DNA of 64,000 bases, from the NCBI RefSeq assembly GCF_963169125.1, contig NC_084794.1, positions 88,829,018-88,893,017 of the forward strand. The letters are read 5' to 3'. The position numbers were made by a program, and so were the translations under genes. Of the stretch, positions 9,971-20,555 are shown piece by piece; within the stretch, counting starts at the first letter, position 1, and every line of letters starts with the position of its first letter. Source of the DNA: Humulus lupulus (lineage: Eukaryota > Streptophyta > Magnoliopsida > Rosales > Cannabaceae). The notes beneath the pieces were generated by a model. The model was not told the DNA's origin, did no database searches, and saw only the letters and a list, made by a program, of their open reading frames with translations.

Positions 9971-10269
9971 CTTTTCTCCGCGGTTTTATTGAAAAAACCG
10001 CAGAGAAAAGTAGTGTAATTTTTCAAAACTTTTATCAAGCATAACTTTGTGCTCGGTTGTCCGTTTGATTGTTTTTTTTTAACTTTGATATTTTTTCGAG
10101 ATCTATCCAAAGAAAATAGTCTTTTCTTTGGATAGATCTCGAAAAAATATCAAAGTTAAAAAAAAAACAATCAAAACGGACAACCGAGCACAAAGTTATG
10201 CTTGGTAAAAGTTTTGAAAAATTACACTACTTTTCTCTGCGGTTTTTTCAATAAAACCGCGGAGAAAAG
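9971..10269. repeat. Long near-perfect palindrome, arms about 145 bp
   Basis: Positions 9971-10113 and 10121-10269 are reverse complements with almost no mismatch, meeting at a short centre, AAATAGTCTTTT. The tips are themselves TTTTCTCCGCGG-type hairpins. Part of one arm recurs as a direct copy at about 10808-10950. Confidence 0.85.
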
Positions 10270-11150
10270 TCTTTATTTCTCAAGAAAACCGCGGAGAAAA
10301 GGTTCCAGACCTATATATAAACTCATTCTTCCCCACAAGGTTCGTAAACCTACTTCATTTCGCGAAAAACTTCTTCAACAATGGCGATATGTCTTTCAAC
10401 CTTAATCTTACTATATTTTTTTTCATCTTTTTAGCTAAATCTTAGTTAAAAACTGAAGTTGATGCTTAATATTTGTCTATTTTCAGGTTTTTGGTAGTAA
10501 AAATGGTTAGGATTTGGTCGAAAAATTGTCCATTTTCACTGTATTTTTGGGCATACATTGTGTTCTTGAGCTTCAAAATAGGTAATGATCTATATATCTT
10601 TGTTTGTATAGTTTTTTGTTTTTTTTTTCATCATTATTTTTAGAGTTTATTTTGTGTGAAATAGACAAATAGAAATCAAAATTTTGAGAGGTTTTTCATA
10701 AATCATTAATTTGGTTGCTGAATTTTTTTTCTTCAAATTTTTCGGTGACAAAACCTGAAAATTTTGTTTTTTTTTTCTTTTCAGGTTTTCAGGTTTCTTT
10801 TGTATGCAGCTAGATAGATCTCGAAAAAATACCAAAGTTAAAAAAAAACACCAAAAATGGAGAACTGAGCACAAAGTTATGCTTCGCCAAAGTTTTGAAA
10901 AATTACACTACTTTTCTTTGCGGTTTTTTCAATAAAACCGCGGAGAAAAGTCTTTCTTTCTCAGCGGTTGTTTTAAAAAAACTGCGGAGAAAAGTACATC
11001 TTTCTCTGCGGTTGGCTTACTACAACCGCAGAGAAAAGTGACAGTTTTCTCCGCGGTTGGCATACAACTTTTCTCTGCGGTCGAATACACTGCACTTTTC
11101 AATACTCTCGAAAACCGCAGTGTATTGAGTAAAAAAACCGCAGAGAAAAA

Positions 11151-11167
11151 CCTTTTTTGTAGTAGTG
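11151..11167 (-). repeat. CACTA-type terminal inverted repeat
   Basis: On the minus strand this reads CACTACTACAAAAAAGG. It directly abuts the hairpin repeats. The partner end was not found, and the following three bases, ACG, could not be matched to a duplication. Confidence 0.55.
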
Positions 11168-11304
11168 ACGGTTCATTCGCATGAAGTTCTCCTCGATACA
11201 CACACTCAAAGCTCCGAATCTGACCGCCAAGTAAGTGTTTAAGTTATAGTTATTATGTTTATATGTATAGCTAACGATTTTAGTCTTTATGTTTTCAGTT
11301 AAGA

Positions 11305-11772
11305 ATGAACGGGGCATTAACTTATGAGGATATTCGAGCCATTAAGGCTTTAAAAAGAATTAGAGAATCGAGAAACACCGTAGGAGTGCTAGAAAGAATC
11401 AATCGGAGGCTGCTTTTGTTCCACAGAGAAATAGGTCACCTCCAAGAATCTAAGTAGATCATGATGAGAGCAGCGAAGCAATGCGTTTTAGTAATTAGAC
11501 TATTTAGAGATTATCATACTGTAATTGCAGCCTTAGAGGAAATATGGGAAACAATAGATGATGAAGATGAATTGCCGGTAGCAATGATATATTATTTTCT
11601 CTTAATTAGGTTCACTTCAAAAATGGAATTTCAGTTTACAAATGAGCAAAAACATAGAATTTTTACGAACCTTCCTCGAGGGCATTTTGAGGCACATGAT
11701 AATGAGGACTATGAAGAGTTAAATGATGATATGCTAGATGAAGGATCAGATATAGAAGATCCCGTTTTTTAG
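11305..11772 (+). pseudogene. Unrecognised ORF with one in-frame stop
   Basis: From the ATG at 11305 the frame runs 155 codons to a TAG at 11770-11772, with one internal TAG at 11455-11457. The N-terminal half is rich in Arg, Glu and Leu and looks helical (YEDIRAIKALKRIRESR). The C-terminal tail is strongly acidic (EDYEELNDDMLDEGSDIED). The sequence GTAAGTG at 11229 and a pyrimidine-tract AG at 11299 could be a small intron before it. I do not recognise a family. It lies between the CACTA-like debris and the Tekay leader, so it may be cargo of the DNA transposon. It is unlike any Tekay gene. Confidence 0.45.
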
Positions 11773-12315
11773 AATAATTAGTTTCATTGTTTGTTTTAAT
11801 TTATTATTTGTTTTCTTTTATGGTTGTAAATAGTGAAAACTTTCTTTTCCAAATTAGTATCATGGTTATTTTGTTATCATGTATGAGTTTGATTTTCTTT
11901 TACAATCATAATAAATAATAAATTTAATAAATAATGACTAAGTTCGGTGAGGGTGGGTACAAGTCAATGAACCAAGTTCCTATATTGAGAGTTAGGGGGC
12001 CATAGTAGTGGGAACGATTTTACTGATCCCAGCCCTCCCTCAATATGGTTAACTTTGGAACAAAGATGAGTTTCGAGTTTGAGAATTTAGTCATATAGGA
12101 TGATTAGAAATAGATTTAGAAAATAATAAAGATGGCTTATTTTTCTAAGTATAGAAACCCACTCTAATAATAAAGAAGACTTATATAATTTTCATAAGAA
12201 GTCATAATTAATAGGTCCGAGTTATGTTTGTTTAGATTAAGTTTTTGCCTTAGAGCCTCTTAGGGTAATGTTCTGACATGTTTCTCTCAACTGTTAGAAC
12301 TCTGCTGCAATGTCG
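11773..12315 (+). other. Tekay 5' leader (non-coding)
   Basis: No gene is seen. The stretch leads into gag through GCCTTAGAGCCTCTTAGGG near 12247. A primer-binding site of the TGGTATCAGAGC type, expected just after the 5' LTR of such elements, was not found here or at 9776. Confidence 0.5.
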
Positions 12316-12319
12316 CTCT

Positions 12320-13570
12320 GAAGATCTGATCGCACCAACGGAAACGCCTCCAACGCTGCTTCGGTGAACAATGAAGCCTCTCCAGTTCGCAGAAGGGGAG
12401 TGCGTGCTGCTGCCAGCCGCAATGCATCGTCGCCGCCAGCTGACAACACTGCGGAGATCGCCAAACTGCGACAACAAGTCAAGGAACTATTGCAACAACA
12501 TCGACAATAGACTCAGCCTCTGCCTCCGCTGCAGCCACAACCACAACAGATGGCCTCAGCACCCTAACAAGTTGGTCCATATGGGGGATGGCCAGTGGCG
12601 AATTTTGCGCCGTATCCAGTACAACACATGGTGCCAGTTCATGAGTGGTTCTGTAAGCAGTACGCTCCAAACTTTGAAGGGACTATAGACCTCTTCGAGG
12701 CAGAAGAGTGGCTAAGAAATGTGAAGCCAATCCTGATGCACATGAACCTCAGCAACGCGGACCGCATATCCTGCGTTTCGTCCTTGCTTAAGAAAGATGC
12801 CAGGATATGGTGGGACTTAGTCCAGCAGACGCATGATGTTGCCACCATGACTTGGACTCGATTTGTGGAGCTGTTCCACAAAAAGTACTATAATTCGGCT
12901 GTACTCGCTTCAAGAGTTGAGGAGTTCACTGGCCTGAAGCAAGGAAGTTTATCAGTGACAGAGTATGCTCGGCAGTTCGACCGTTTGGCTAAGTTTGCAC
13001 TGGAAATGGTTCCAACTGACTATCTGAGGGTGTCTAAGTTCGTTAGAGGACTTTGGTCGAAGATCGAGCTAGGGGTTAAGTTAGCAAACCCAAGAAATAC
13101 TACTTATGCCGACGTTCTAGAGACGGCAATAGAAGTAGAAAGGCTGCAGGCTAACGTTAGTAAAGAAGAAGCCAGTAAGCCTGAGCCTAGACAGCAGGGT
13201 CAATCTTAGACAAGTCAGAACAACAACCACAACAACAACAATCAGTCAAGCAATAACAACAACAACAACAATCAGAAAAGAAGGCATCCTGACAATAAGC
13301 AGTCCGACAATGATAAAAGGGCACGGACAAATAATGGAGGTAGTAGGCCGAGTTATGTAGAATATCTACCATGTGCTAAGTGCCAAAGGAAACATCCTGG
13401 AGAATGCCAGGAAAACACCAAAGGATGTTACAACTATGGTCAAGAGGGACACCGAAAGAAAGAATGTCCTCAGCTCAAGTCAGAGGGGAAAAAAGAAGAT
13501 AAGATGGTTCCTGCCAGGGTTTTTTCCCTAACCCAAGGAGAGGCTGATGCTAGCAATAAGGTGGTCACAG
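12320..13570 (+). pseudogene. gag: Tekay gag (capsid and nucleocapsid), broken
   Basis: The frame can be followed from about 12320, through stops near 12508 and 12565, into a 204-codon open part (12595-13209). That part holds the retrotransposon gag domain (FEGTIDLFEAEEWL, ARIWWDLVQQ, LKQGSLSVTEYARQFDRL). A Gln/Asn-rich linker of CAA and AAC runs follows (13210-13290) after a TAG. The zinc knuckle at 13426-13467 reads CYNYGQEGHRKKEC, so the second cysteine of CCHC is tyrosine. Gag would form the virus-like particle and bind the RNA. A stop at 13573-13575 separates it from protease. No clear ATG is present at the expected start. Confidence 0.8.
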
Positions 13571-14100
13571 GTTAGATTTCTATCCTCAATAATAAATGTT
13601 CTGTATTATTTGATTCGGGAGCCACTCATTCGTATATCCCGTTAGGAATGATAGAAAAACTAGACAAACCTTGTGAAAGATTTAGAACTAGGTTTGTAAC
13701 TGAGTTGCCTTCAGGCAAAGTAGTTCTATCATCACGGATAGTACGAGGCGTACCGATCAAGATTGAGGACGTAGAACTAGAAGGAGATCTGATAGAACTG
13801 GAGATCAATGACTTCGACGTGATACTAGGCATGGACTGGCTAGCACGGCATGGCGCAACCATCGACTGCAAACACAAGAAGGTGATGTTCAAGACTCTTG
13901 ACGGCCAAAAATTATGCTTCATGGGACAAGTTTCTAGACTACGTACACCGCTAATATCATCTCTCAAAGCTCAAAGGATGATAGAAAAAGAGTGTCAAGC
14001 ATTATTAGCCAGCATCACAGATGTAGTAAAGGAAACACCGCTTAAGGTTGGAGACGTCCGCATTATAAGAGAATTCCCAGAAGTATTTCCCCGATGATTT
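13571..14100 (+). pseudogene. pro: Tekay protease region
   Basis: The aspartic protease active site, D-S-G in LFDSGATHSYI, lies at 13612-13640, followed by the later conserved LGMDWLARHGATIDC (about 13830-13870). The open part is 13648-14097. An extra C in the run at 14089-14092 shifts the frame just before the RT, where FPEVFP and DDLPGLL should be continuous. Confidence 0.8.
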
Positions 14101-15400
14101 ACCAGGATTGCTGCTGACTCAGGAAATTGACTTCACAATAGAATTAGTACCGGGCACCGAGCCTATCTCCAAGGCACCATACCAGATGACACCTACGAAA
14201 CTCAAGGAGTTAAAGACGCAGCTGCAAGAACTCCTAGACTTGGGTTTTATTTGGCCAAGCCATTCGCCATGGGGAGCATCAGTTCTATTTGTGAAGAAAA
14301 AGGATGGAAGTATGTGGATGTTCATAGACTACTGCGAGCTGAATAAGGTAACGATTAAGAATAAGTACCCGCTACCCCAGATTGACGACTTGTTTGATCA
14401 ACTCTGAGGTGCGACCGCATTTTTAAAGATTGATTTACGGTCCGGGTACCATCAGCTCAAGGTGCGGGGAGAAGATATTCCTAAGACAGCTTTTAGAATT
14501 TGTTATGGACATTACGAGTTCTTAGTTATGTCTTTTGGTCTTACCAACGCACCAGCCATGTTTATAGACTTGATGAATATGGTCTTCAAGGACTACTTAG
14601 ATAAATTCGTCGTAGTGTTCATCGACAATATCTTAGTATACTCCAAGGACGAAGTCGAGCATGAGGAAAATTTGAGGTTGATTTTGTCACGACTAAAGGA
14701 GCATCAACTCTACGCCAAGTTCAAGAAATGCGAGTTTTGGCTTTCGCAAGTGGCGTTCCTCAGGCACATTAAATCCAAGGACGGAGTTGCAGTAGACCCA
14801 GCAAAGGTAGAAGTCGTGAAGGATTGGCTAAGACAAAAGAACACATCCAAAGTATGGAGCTTTCTGGGATTAGCAGGTTATTATAGGAGGTTTGTAGAGG
14901 GCTTTTCTAAGATAGCCACTCCGCTCACCAACCTGACCCAGAAACAGCAAAGATTCAACTGGAATTATAGATGTGAAGAAAGCTTCCAGTTGCTTAAAGA
15001 CAAGCTGTGCTTAGCACCAGTACTCTGTGTATCGACACCCAACGACAAGTTTGTAGTTTACTGTGATGCATCGAAGCAAGGGTTGGGTTACGTGCTGATG
15101 TAAAATGACAAGGTGATAGCCTATGCCTCAAGGCAGCTGAAGGAGTACGAGCAACGCTATCCACCTCACGATATGGAGTTGGCAGCAGTGGTCTTTGCGT
15201 TAAAAATCTGGCGCCATTATCTTTACGGAGAACGGTGCGAGATTTATATGGACCATAAAAGTTTAAAGTACTTCTTTACTCAGAAGGAGCTCAACATGAG
15301 GCAACACAGGTGGTTAGAGTTAGTAAAGGATTACGACTGCGAAATCCTATACCACCTGGGAAAGGCAAACGTAGTTGCCGATGCGCTAAGTAGGAAGAAT
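14101..15400 (+). pseudogene. pol: Tekay reverse transcriptase and RNase H
   Basis: RT motifs in order are [40 protein letters not shown], a stop (TGA for CGA) at 14405-14407, [23 protein letters not shown], and the catalytic box FIDN at 14618-14629 in place of FIDD. RNase H follows with YCDAS (first Asp), a stop at 15101-15103, MELAAV (Glu) and [10 protein letters not shown]. The loss of the second box aspartate should abolish polymerase activity in any case. Confidence 0.85.
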
Positions 15401-15639
15401 TATGGAAGTTTAGCAGCACTAGCCGGAATAGAAAAGCCGCTGCAGCAGGAGCTGATCAATGCCGGAATAGAAGTAGTTGTCGGCAAGCTGGCTAACTTTT
15501 CTATCCAGTCAAATCTGCTAGAAGATATGCGGATTAGGCAAGGGCATGACGACACACTAGCGGCACATATGGATGTAGTCAGAGAAGGCAAGGCCATAGA
15601 TTTCTCAATATCAAGTCAAGGATTATTGAGATATAAGGA

Positions 15640-16960
15640 TCGAGTATGCGTGCCAGATAATTCAGGGATTAAGATGGAGATTCTAGAAGAAGCGCACAAT
15701 ACCCCGTGCTCAGTTCACCCAGGGTCGACCAAGATGACTCATGACATCAAGGAAATCTATTGGTGGCCAGGGATGAAGAAGGACATAGCGGAATTCGTGT
15801 CTAAGTGTTTAATATGCCAGCAAGTGAAAGCAGAGCATCAACGCCCTGTAGGCTTATTACAACTGCTTAGCGTACCAGAATGGAAATGGGACGATATAGC
15901 TATGGATTTCGTGACAGGTTTGCCACGAATAGACAGGCAGCATGATTCAGCTTAGGTAGTAATAGATAGACTAACCAAGTCCGCTCATTTCCTGCCTGTT
16001 AAGACTTCATACACAGCGGATCAGTACACATACATATATGTCCAAGAGATAGTACGGTTGCATGGAATACCCAAAACAATAGTGTTGGATAGAGGATCGG
16101 TGTTTACATCGAGATTTTGGGGAAGTTTACAGCAACCCATGGGTACTAAGTTAAGTCTTAGTACAGCTTTTCATCCTCAGAAAGACGGTCAGTCCGAGCG
16201 TATGATTCAAATTTTAGAAGATATGTTGCGCGCTTGTGTACTTGATTTCAGAGGATCATGGCATAAGTACTTGTCGCTGATAGAGTTCTCTTACTACAAT
16301 AGCTACCAGTCAATGATCGGGATGGCACCTTATGAGTTGCTTTATGGAAGAAGGTGCCAATCATCGTTGCATTGGGACGAAGTAGGAGAAATGCAGCTTC
16401 TCAGTCCCGAAGTTGTTAGAAAATCTCAAGAAGCAGTAGCGTTAATTAGACAGTGTATGCTTGCTGCTCAAAGCCGTCAGAAAAGTTATGCGGATGCCAA
16501 GCGACGCGATGTGGAATTCAAAGTCAGAGATCAAGTCTTCCTGAAGATATCTCCTATGAAAGGTGTGAAGCGGTTTGGGAAGAAAGGAAAGCTTAGTCCC
16601 TGTTTTATAGGTCCTTTTGAGATATTGGAAAAAGTGGGAGCAGTTGCATATAGATTAGCCCTACCGCCAGCCTTAGCAGATAGCCACAACGTGTTCAACA
16701 TCTCAATGCCACGCAAGTATGTGTCAGACCCATCTCACGTCCTCAAGTACAATATGATAGCACTTCAGAAAGACTTGAGTTACGAGGAACGACCAGTTAG
16801 CATCCTAGATAGAGGGATGAAGTTTACGGTCCAAGAGTATTCCAATAGTCAAAGTCCTATGGAGTAATAGTTCTGAACATGAGGCAACGTGGGAGTTGGA
16901 GGAAGACATGCGAGGCCAGTATTCGGAAATATTTGGTAAGTAAATTTCAAGGACGAAATT
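15640..16960 (+). pseudogene. int: Tekay integrase with chromodomain remnant
   Basis: The HHCC zinc finger (HPGSTKMTH ... CLICQQVK) lies near 15715-15830. The catalytic residues are Asp in [10 protein letters not shown], Asp in VLDRG and Glu in DGQSERMIQ, so the triad is intact. A TAG at 15953-15955 stands for the usual tryptophan. The GPY-type module (RFGKKGKLSPCFIGPFEIL) follows near 16570. After the stops at 16865-16870 the frame resumes as EATWELEEDMRGQYSEIF (about 16880-16935), the end of the chromodomain-containing tail of Tekay integrases. The upstream half of the chromodomain is damaged. Confidence 0.85.
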
Positions 16961-16965
16961 CTTTT

Positions 16966-16979
16966 TAGTAGGGGAGAAT
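16966..16979 (+). promoter_or_regulatory. Tekay polypurine tract
   Basis: AGTAGGGGAGAAT directly precedes the TG of the 3' LTR at 16980. It would prime plus-strand DNA synthesis. Confidence 0.8.
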
Positions 16980-17971
16980 TGTAGAGTCCAAGAACTTTAC
17001 TTAGCTAGTTAGATAGTAGTAATAGTAATAGCTAGCAGTAGTTATAGTATGTTTATTACTGTGGATTTTGGTTCAAGCCGGGACTTAGTTGGACACTCGT
17101 AACAACACTTGTAGATTTTATAAGTTTAACCTATAGTTTAAGAATATTAATTATAACCTAAGGTTTGATTAATATGAATGATTATGGAGATGATATTTAT
17201 TATACTATAAGGTTTAGATAGACCCAATAAGATAATAACACTTGTCATATGTATGTTTAATGAGAAATTAAGTATTTTTGAGGAATAGTTTATTAGGAAT
17301 AATATTTGAAAATCCTAGAGTTTGCCAGCAACTTTGAAATCGTTAAAGGACTTAGTCAAGGCTGTTTACTCAATTCAAATTAGGATGAAAAAGTGTAATT
17401 ACGTGTATAATATTTCAGTGTATGCCGATATATCGCAGCTCTAGGGGGCGATATATCGCCAAACGGGGATACGAAAAACATGTAACTTCGCACGACCATT
17501 TCGACGAGCCTCGAGAATATGAGCCCAGGCAATATATCAGCTCTAGGGCTGTATTTTCAAATGATTTTGAAACCAAGCTCATTTTATTCCATAAACCTCT
17601 TGATAAGCCATAATTTTTTTGATCGAGTCTTCAGCCTCTGCTGAACGATTATTCAAATGTTTTTCAATTAAAAAGGCATTATTTTATTCAAGCTAAATGA
17701 AGATCTTTTCATTCTTGAACTCTATAAATAGGACCTAGTACCCGGCCATTTCTTCATTCTTCAAGCTGAGTTCAGAGCTTACAAGCTGCTAGGATTACTT
17801 TAGAGTGTTAAGCACTTGGGTTGGGGTTATAAGCTTTATCATTATACGCTTATCAAACACTTGGGAAGTAAGGTTCATAGTGTGTTTATCATTTTTGAGG
17901 TATAGTTCGGTTATAAAGCAATCAAAGGTATTCTTATTCTTAGTTGTTTCATTAGTTCTTAGTTCTTATAG

Positions 17972-18692
17972 GTAATGTCGCGACCCTTACCTATTTTTGT
18001 GCATTAGAGGGTTCTGTCTGGGAGCCATGCCGCGGCATGGGTGGCCTATGCCGCGGCGCTTAAGGGATTTTGGGATTTTGAGATTTTAGGCTTGGGAATT
18101 TAACCTAGGGTGCTCAGGGTTGAGTCTTTTACCATATTTGGTGAAGTTCAATGTTCCGAATACTAGAACTTGGTTTGGGAACTCATTTAAGGTTGTTAAT
18201 GGTGTCTTTCATCATGGTTGTGACTAGGTGTTAAGCTAGGGCTCGAGGATCGGCTCGCACCCAAGGAGTATCGCCCGTAACTAATTCATCTGAAAGCTAA
18301 AGGTAAGAAAACTGCACCCGGTTGAATATTTGAACGGGACTAAGGGCTCCCTAATATATATGATTGAAAGAATGGTATTAAGCCATGTAAATTGTAAACC
18401 AACGGCCTAAGCGTGCCACGGTTAACTTGTGCAATTGGCACGGCTTGGACACTGGTATCCGAGGACAGTTTATTATGCACTGAGCTCGGTTTAAGCTGGG
18501 CCGGAGTCAGTGGGTTAAGCAGAGGGTGTGACCTAAGGTGTCAACCCTAGTATTTGTGTTAATTGATTATTATACCTGGCTATGAATGTGATTAATGAGG
18601 TTGTTGAATAATCTGAGTATAGATAAGGTTACTTGTACCTTGAAGTGTGCTTATATGCTGTAGACTGAATATCTGAACATGCTTACTGGAAT
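17972..18692. repeat. 721-bp segment found only in the 3' LTR
   Basis: The two LTRs part after TTCTTATAG (8797 and 17971) and rejoin at TATTCTTTATT. The 5' LTR has about 22 bases in between, and the 3' LTR has this segment. It contains phrases usual in other Tekay-type LTRs, such as GGTAAGAAAACTGCACCC near 18302, and has no matching target duplication at its ends. A patch from another LTR subfamily, or a deletion in the 5' copy, fits better than a transposon insertion. Confidence 0.7.
18025..18040. repeat. 16-bp perfect palindrome
   Basis: CCATGCCGCGGCATGG is its own reverse complement. ATGCCGCGGC occurs again at 18048-18057. It is very G+C-rich compared with its surroundings. Confidence 0.9.
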
Positions 18693-19653
18693 GTCTCAGT
18701 ATTCTTTATTATTGGTTAGGCATCTAAGTTCTTTGAACTTGAGGTTCTTGTTGGTAAGTATCTTCCCGATGTTTTAGTTCATTCTTTTCATCTCTTTTCT
18801 TTTAGAATACTCACCTCTCTATTAATGGATTTTAGGAGTGTTCCAAAATCCCGACCTTGTTCTCATCATCCTGGTATTTTGGTAAGGAAAATATGATAGT
18901 TCTTATGTGATATGTGCTATGATTATATAAAATTGTTATAGTATGATTTTATGTGTTATGATATATGCATGTTTTGGGGCTTATAGTTGTTATATAACAA
19001 ACCCTAACACTTTTATGTTTTGGGCTTATAGTTGTTATATAGAAAACCCCAACATTTTTATGTTTTTGGGGCTTATAGTTGCTTAACTAGCAAACCTCAT
19101 TGTAGTTTGAGGCTTATAGTTGCATAGTTAGAAAACCCCAATAGTTACCATGTACATGGGTTAGAATTATGATATATGTGTTATAGTATATGATATATGT
19201 TCATAGTTTATGTGTATGATTATGTTTCATGCTTGTAGTAGATTTTCCTTGCTGGGCATTAGGCTATTTCCTTTATGTTTTATATGTACAGGAAAATAGT
19301 TATGGCGGCGGGAAGGTTCTTGGCAGCTTGGAAATGTGTATTGAGGGAAAATGAAATCGGTGGACTGCGTGAACGATTCGAGGATGAAGTTGTTTCTAGT
19401 CATTTAAAATTATGCTTTACATGTATTTTCCGTACTTTGTTTTGTAACGAATTTTAAGATTTGAAGTTATGATTATTTTAATATTTTCAAAACAATGGGA
19501 TCCCATATCCTAAATAAATTATCATGTATATAACCTTTGCTTTACAATTTATAATAAAGTTATGGTTATTTCATATGTATGTTTTCTTAAGATTAGTGTC
19601 TGTGTATAGTAGTTATTAATGGTCCAAAGTCTAGAATAAGTTGGGTCGTTACA

Positions 19654-19658
19654 AAATA
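19654..19658. repeat. Target-site duplication AAATA, right copy
   Basis: Identical to 7793-7797. It closes the Tekay insertion. Confidence 0.85.
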
Positions 19659-19977
19659 GAGGGCATCGCTAATCATTACAGGGGACGTGGTAATTCTTTA
19701 TTTTTCAGAGAGTTCATAAGATTTGAGTGTTGTTATACATGCTCTTGTATCCTTCTCCCCAGCTTATGAAACTTAGTGGACTCTAATCTACTGATCACAG
19801 GTTTTTGGGGATTTACATTAATAAGAGTACTAAGTAGACGTAGTTCATTACTGACTATCAAGGTCGAACCACTATAAATATGTGTGTCGTTTATTATTTG
19901 TTGATTATTCTTAAGTTCAATTCTTATTTCATATCATTTATTTGACTCAGTGTCGTTGGCCAATTCGCGGGTCAACA
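19659..19977 (+). repeat. Tat-A 5' LTR, right part
   Basis: Continues the LTR interrupted at 7797 and ends GGTCAACA at 19977, directly before the TTTTGGTG leader. The last bases match the Tat-B LTR end GTCAACA. Confidence 0.7.
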
Positions 19978-20029
19978 TTTTGGTGTTTTCATTGAGAGTT
20001 GAACTCAAGAAGTTCAAAGTTAAGACAAT
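19978..20029 (+). promoter_or_regulatory. Tat-A leader at the primer-binding-site position
   Basis: TTTTGGTGTTTTCATTGAGA directly follows the LTR. Nearly the same phrase follows the Tat-B LTR (33788) and the Tat-C LTR (54170), so it is conserved at the place where a tRNA primer should bind. I do not assign the tRNA. Confidence 0.6.
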
Positions 20030-20550
20030 ATGGCTAAGTATACTAGGAGAACGCAAGGTCAACAGGCTGGTCAGATGTTTGAGAACCATCAGAACCCACC
20101 TCCTCCACCGGGAGTGACTAAGGAGGAGCCTCAAGTAGAACTAGAGGAAGAAAGCGAAGAATTAGATGTTGAAACTCTGCCAACAACCATTAGGGTGTTG
20201 CAGGATGAGTTAGCCACACTGAAGGCTAACCAGGAGAATGTTGTTGAGACTATGGTCATGAAAAAAATGGAAATTGACAAACAAAGGCGAGAGCTTAATG
20301 ATAGGCAAGCCAAGATGGATCATAGTCAGAGAGATGCAATTATGGCCTTGGAGGCGGCTATGCTGTTAGCGCAAGGAATTCGACCTGCACAAAACCCTTA
20401 ACCTGAACCACCTCAAAATCCGTAATCTCCTCAAAACCCACGACCCGGGCAACCAAAAATCCACAATCACCACGAATTCCTCAACAACCAAAACAACACT
20501 GAGCTGTCCAACCTGAAGGATAACCCTAGAATTCTGGTAGATGTAACGAT
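20030..20550 (+). pseudogene. gag: Tat-A gag, first piece
   Basis: An ATG at 20030 opens 123 codons: a basic N-terminus, a proline run (PPPPPG), an acidic stretch and a long heptad-like region with KKMEIDKQRRELNDRQAK, probably a coiled coil. A stop at 20399-20401 is followed by a Pro/Gln-rich stretch read through further stops. The gene is then cut by the solo LTR at 20556. It is the N-terminal, poorly conserved part of a Tat gag, identified mainly by its position after the leader. Confidence 0.55.
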
Positions 20551-20555
20551 CATCG

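Larger units (their letters stand above)
9776..11167. mobile_element. CACTA-like transposon remnant with repeated hairpins
   Basis: The right end reads, in reverse complement, CACTACTACAAAAAAGG followed by TTTTTCTCTGCGG (11138-11167), which fits a CACTA terminal repeat. The interior holds about ten short inverted pairs of TTTTCTCTGCGGTTTT and AAAACCGCAGAGAAAA, resembling CACTA subterminal repeats. The left terminus is not recognisable, and no transposase is present. The block sits exactly where the Tekay primer-binding site should be. Confidence 0.6.
7798..19653 (+). mobile_element. Tekay-lineage chromovirus (Ty3/gypsy), full length but defective
   Basis: An 11.9-kb element with TG...CA LTRs at both ends and a matching 5-bp target-site duplication, AAATA. 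The body runs gag, protease, RT, RNase H, integrase and a remnant of the chromodomain end. The motifs [17 protein letters not shown] and SPMKGVKRFGKKGKLSP are typical of Tekay integrases. CACTA-like debris follows the left LTR. Stops occur throughout, and the RT box is FIDN instead of FIDD, so it cannot move on its own. It inserted into the TATA box of Tat-A. Confidence 0.9.
16980..19653 (+). repeat. Tekay 3' LTR
   Basis: Starts TGTAGAGTC and ends GTCGTTACA, followed by the target-site duplication AAATA. At 2674 bp it is about 700 bp longer than the 5' LTR because of 17972-18692. A TATA-like box lies at 17723-17730. Confidence 0.9.

Noticed and set aside
17981..18692. The LTR-specific segment as an inserted solo LTR (TG...CA borders)
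   Set aside because: It can be framed as TGTCGCGACC...GTCTCA, but the flanks GGTAA and GTATT do not match.
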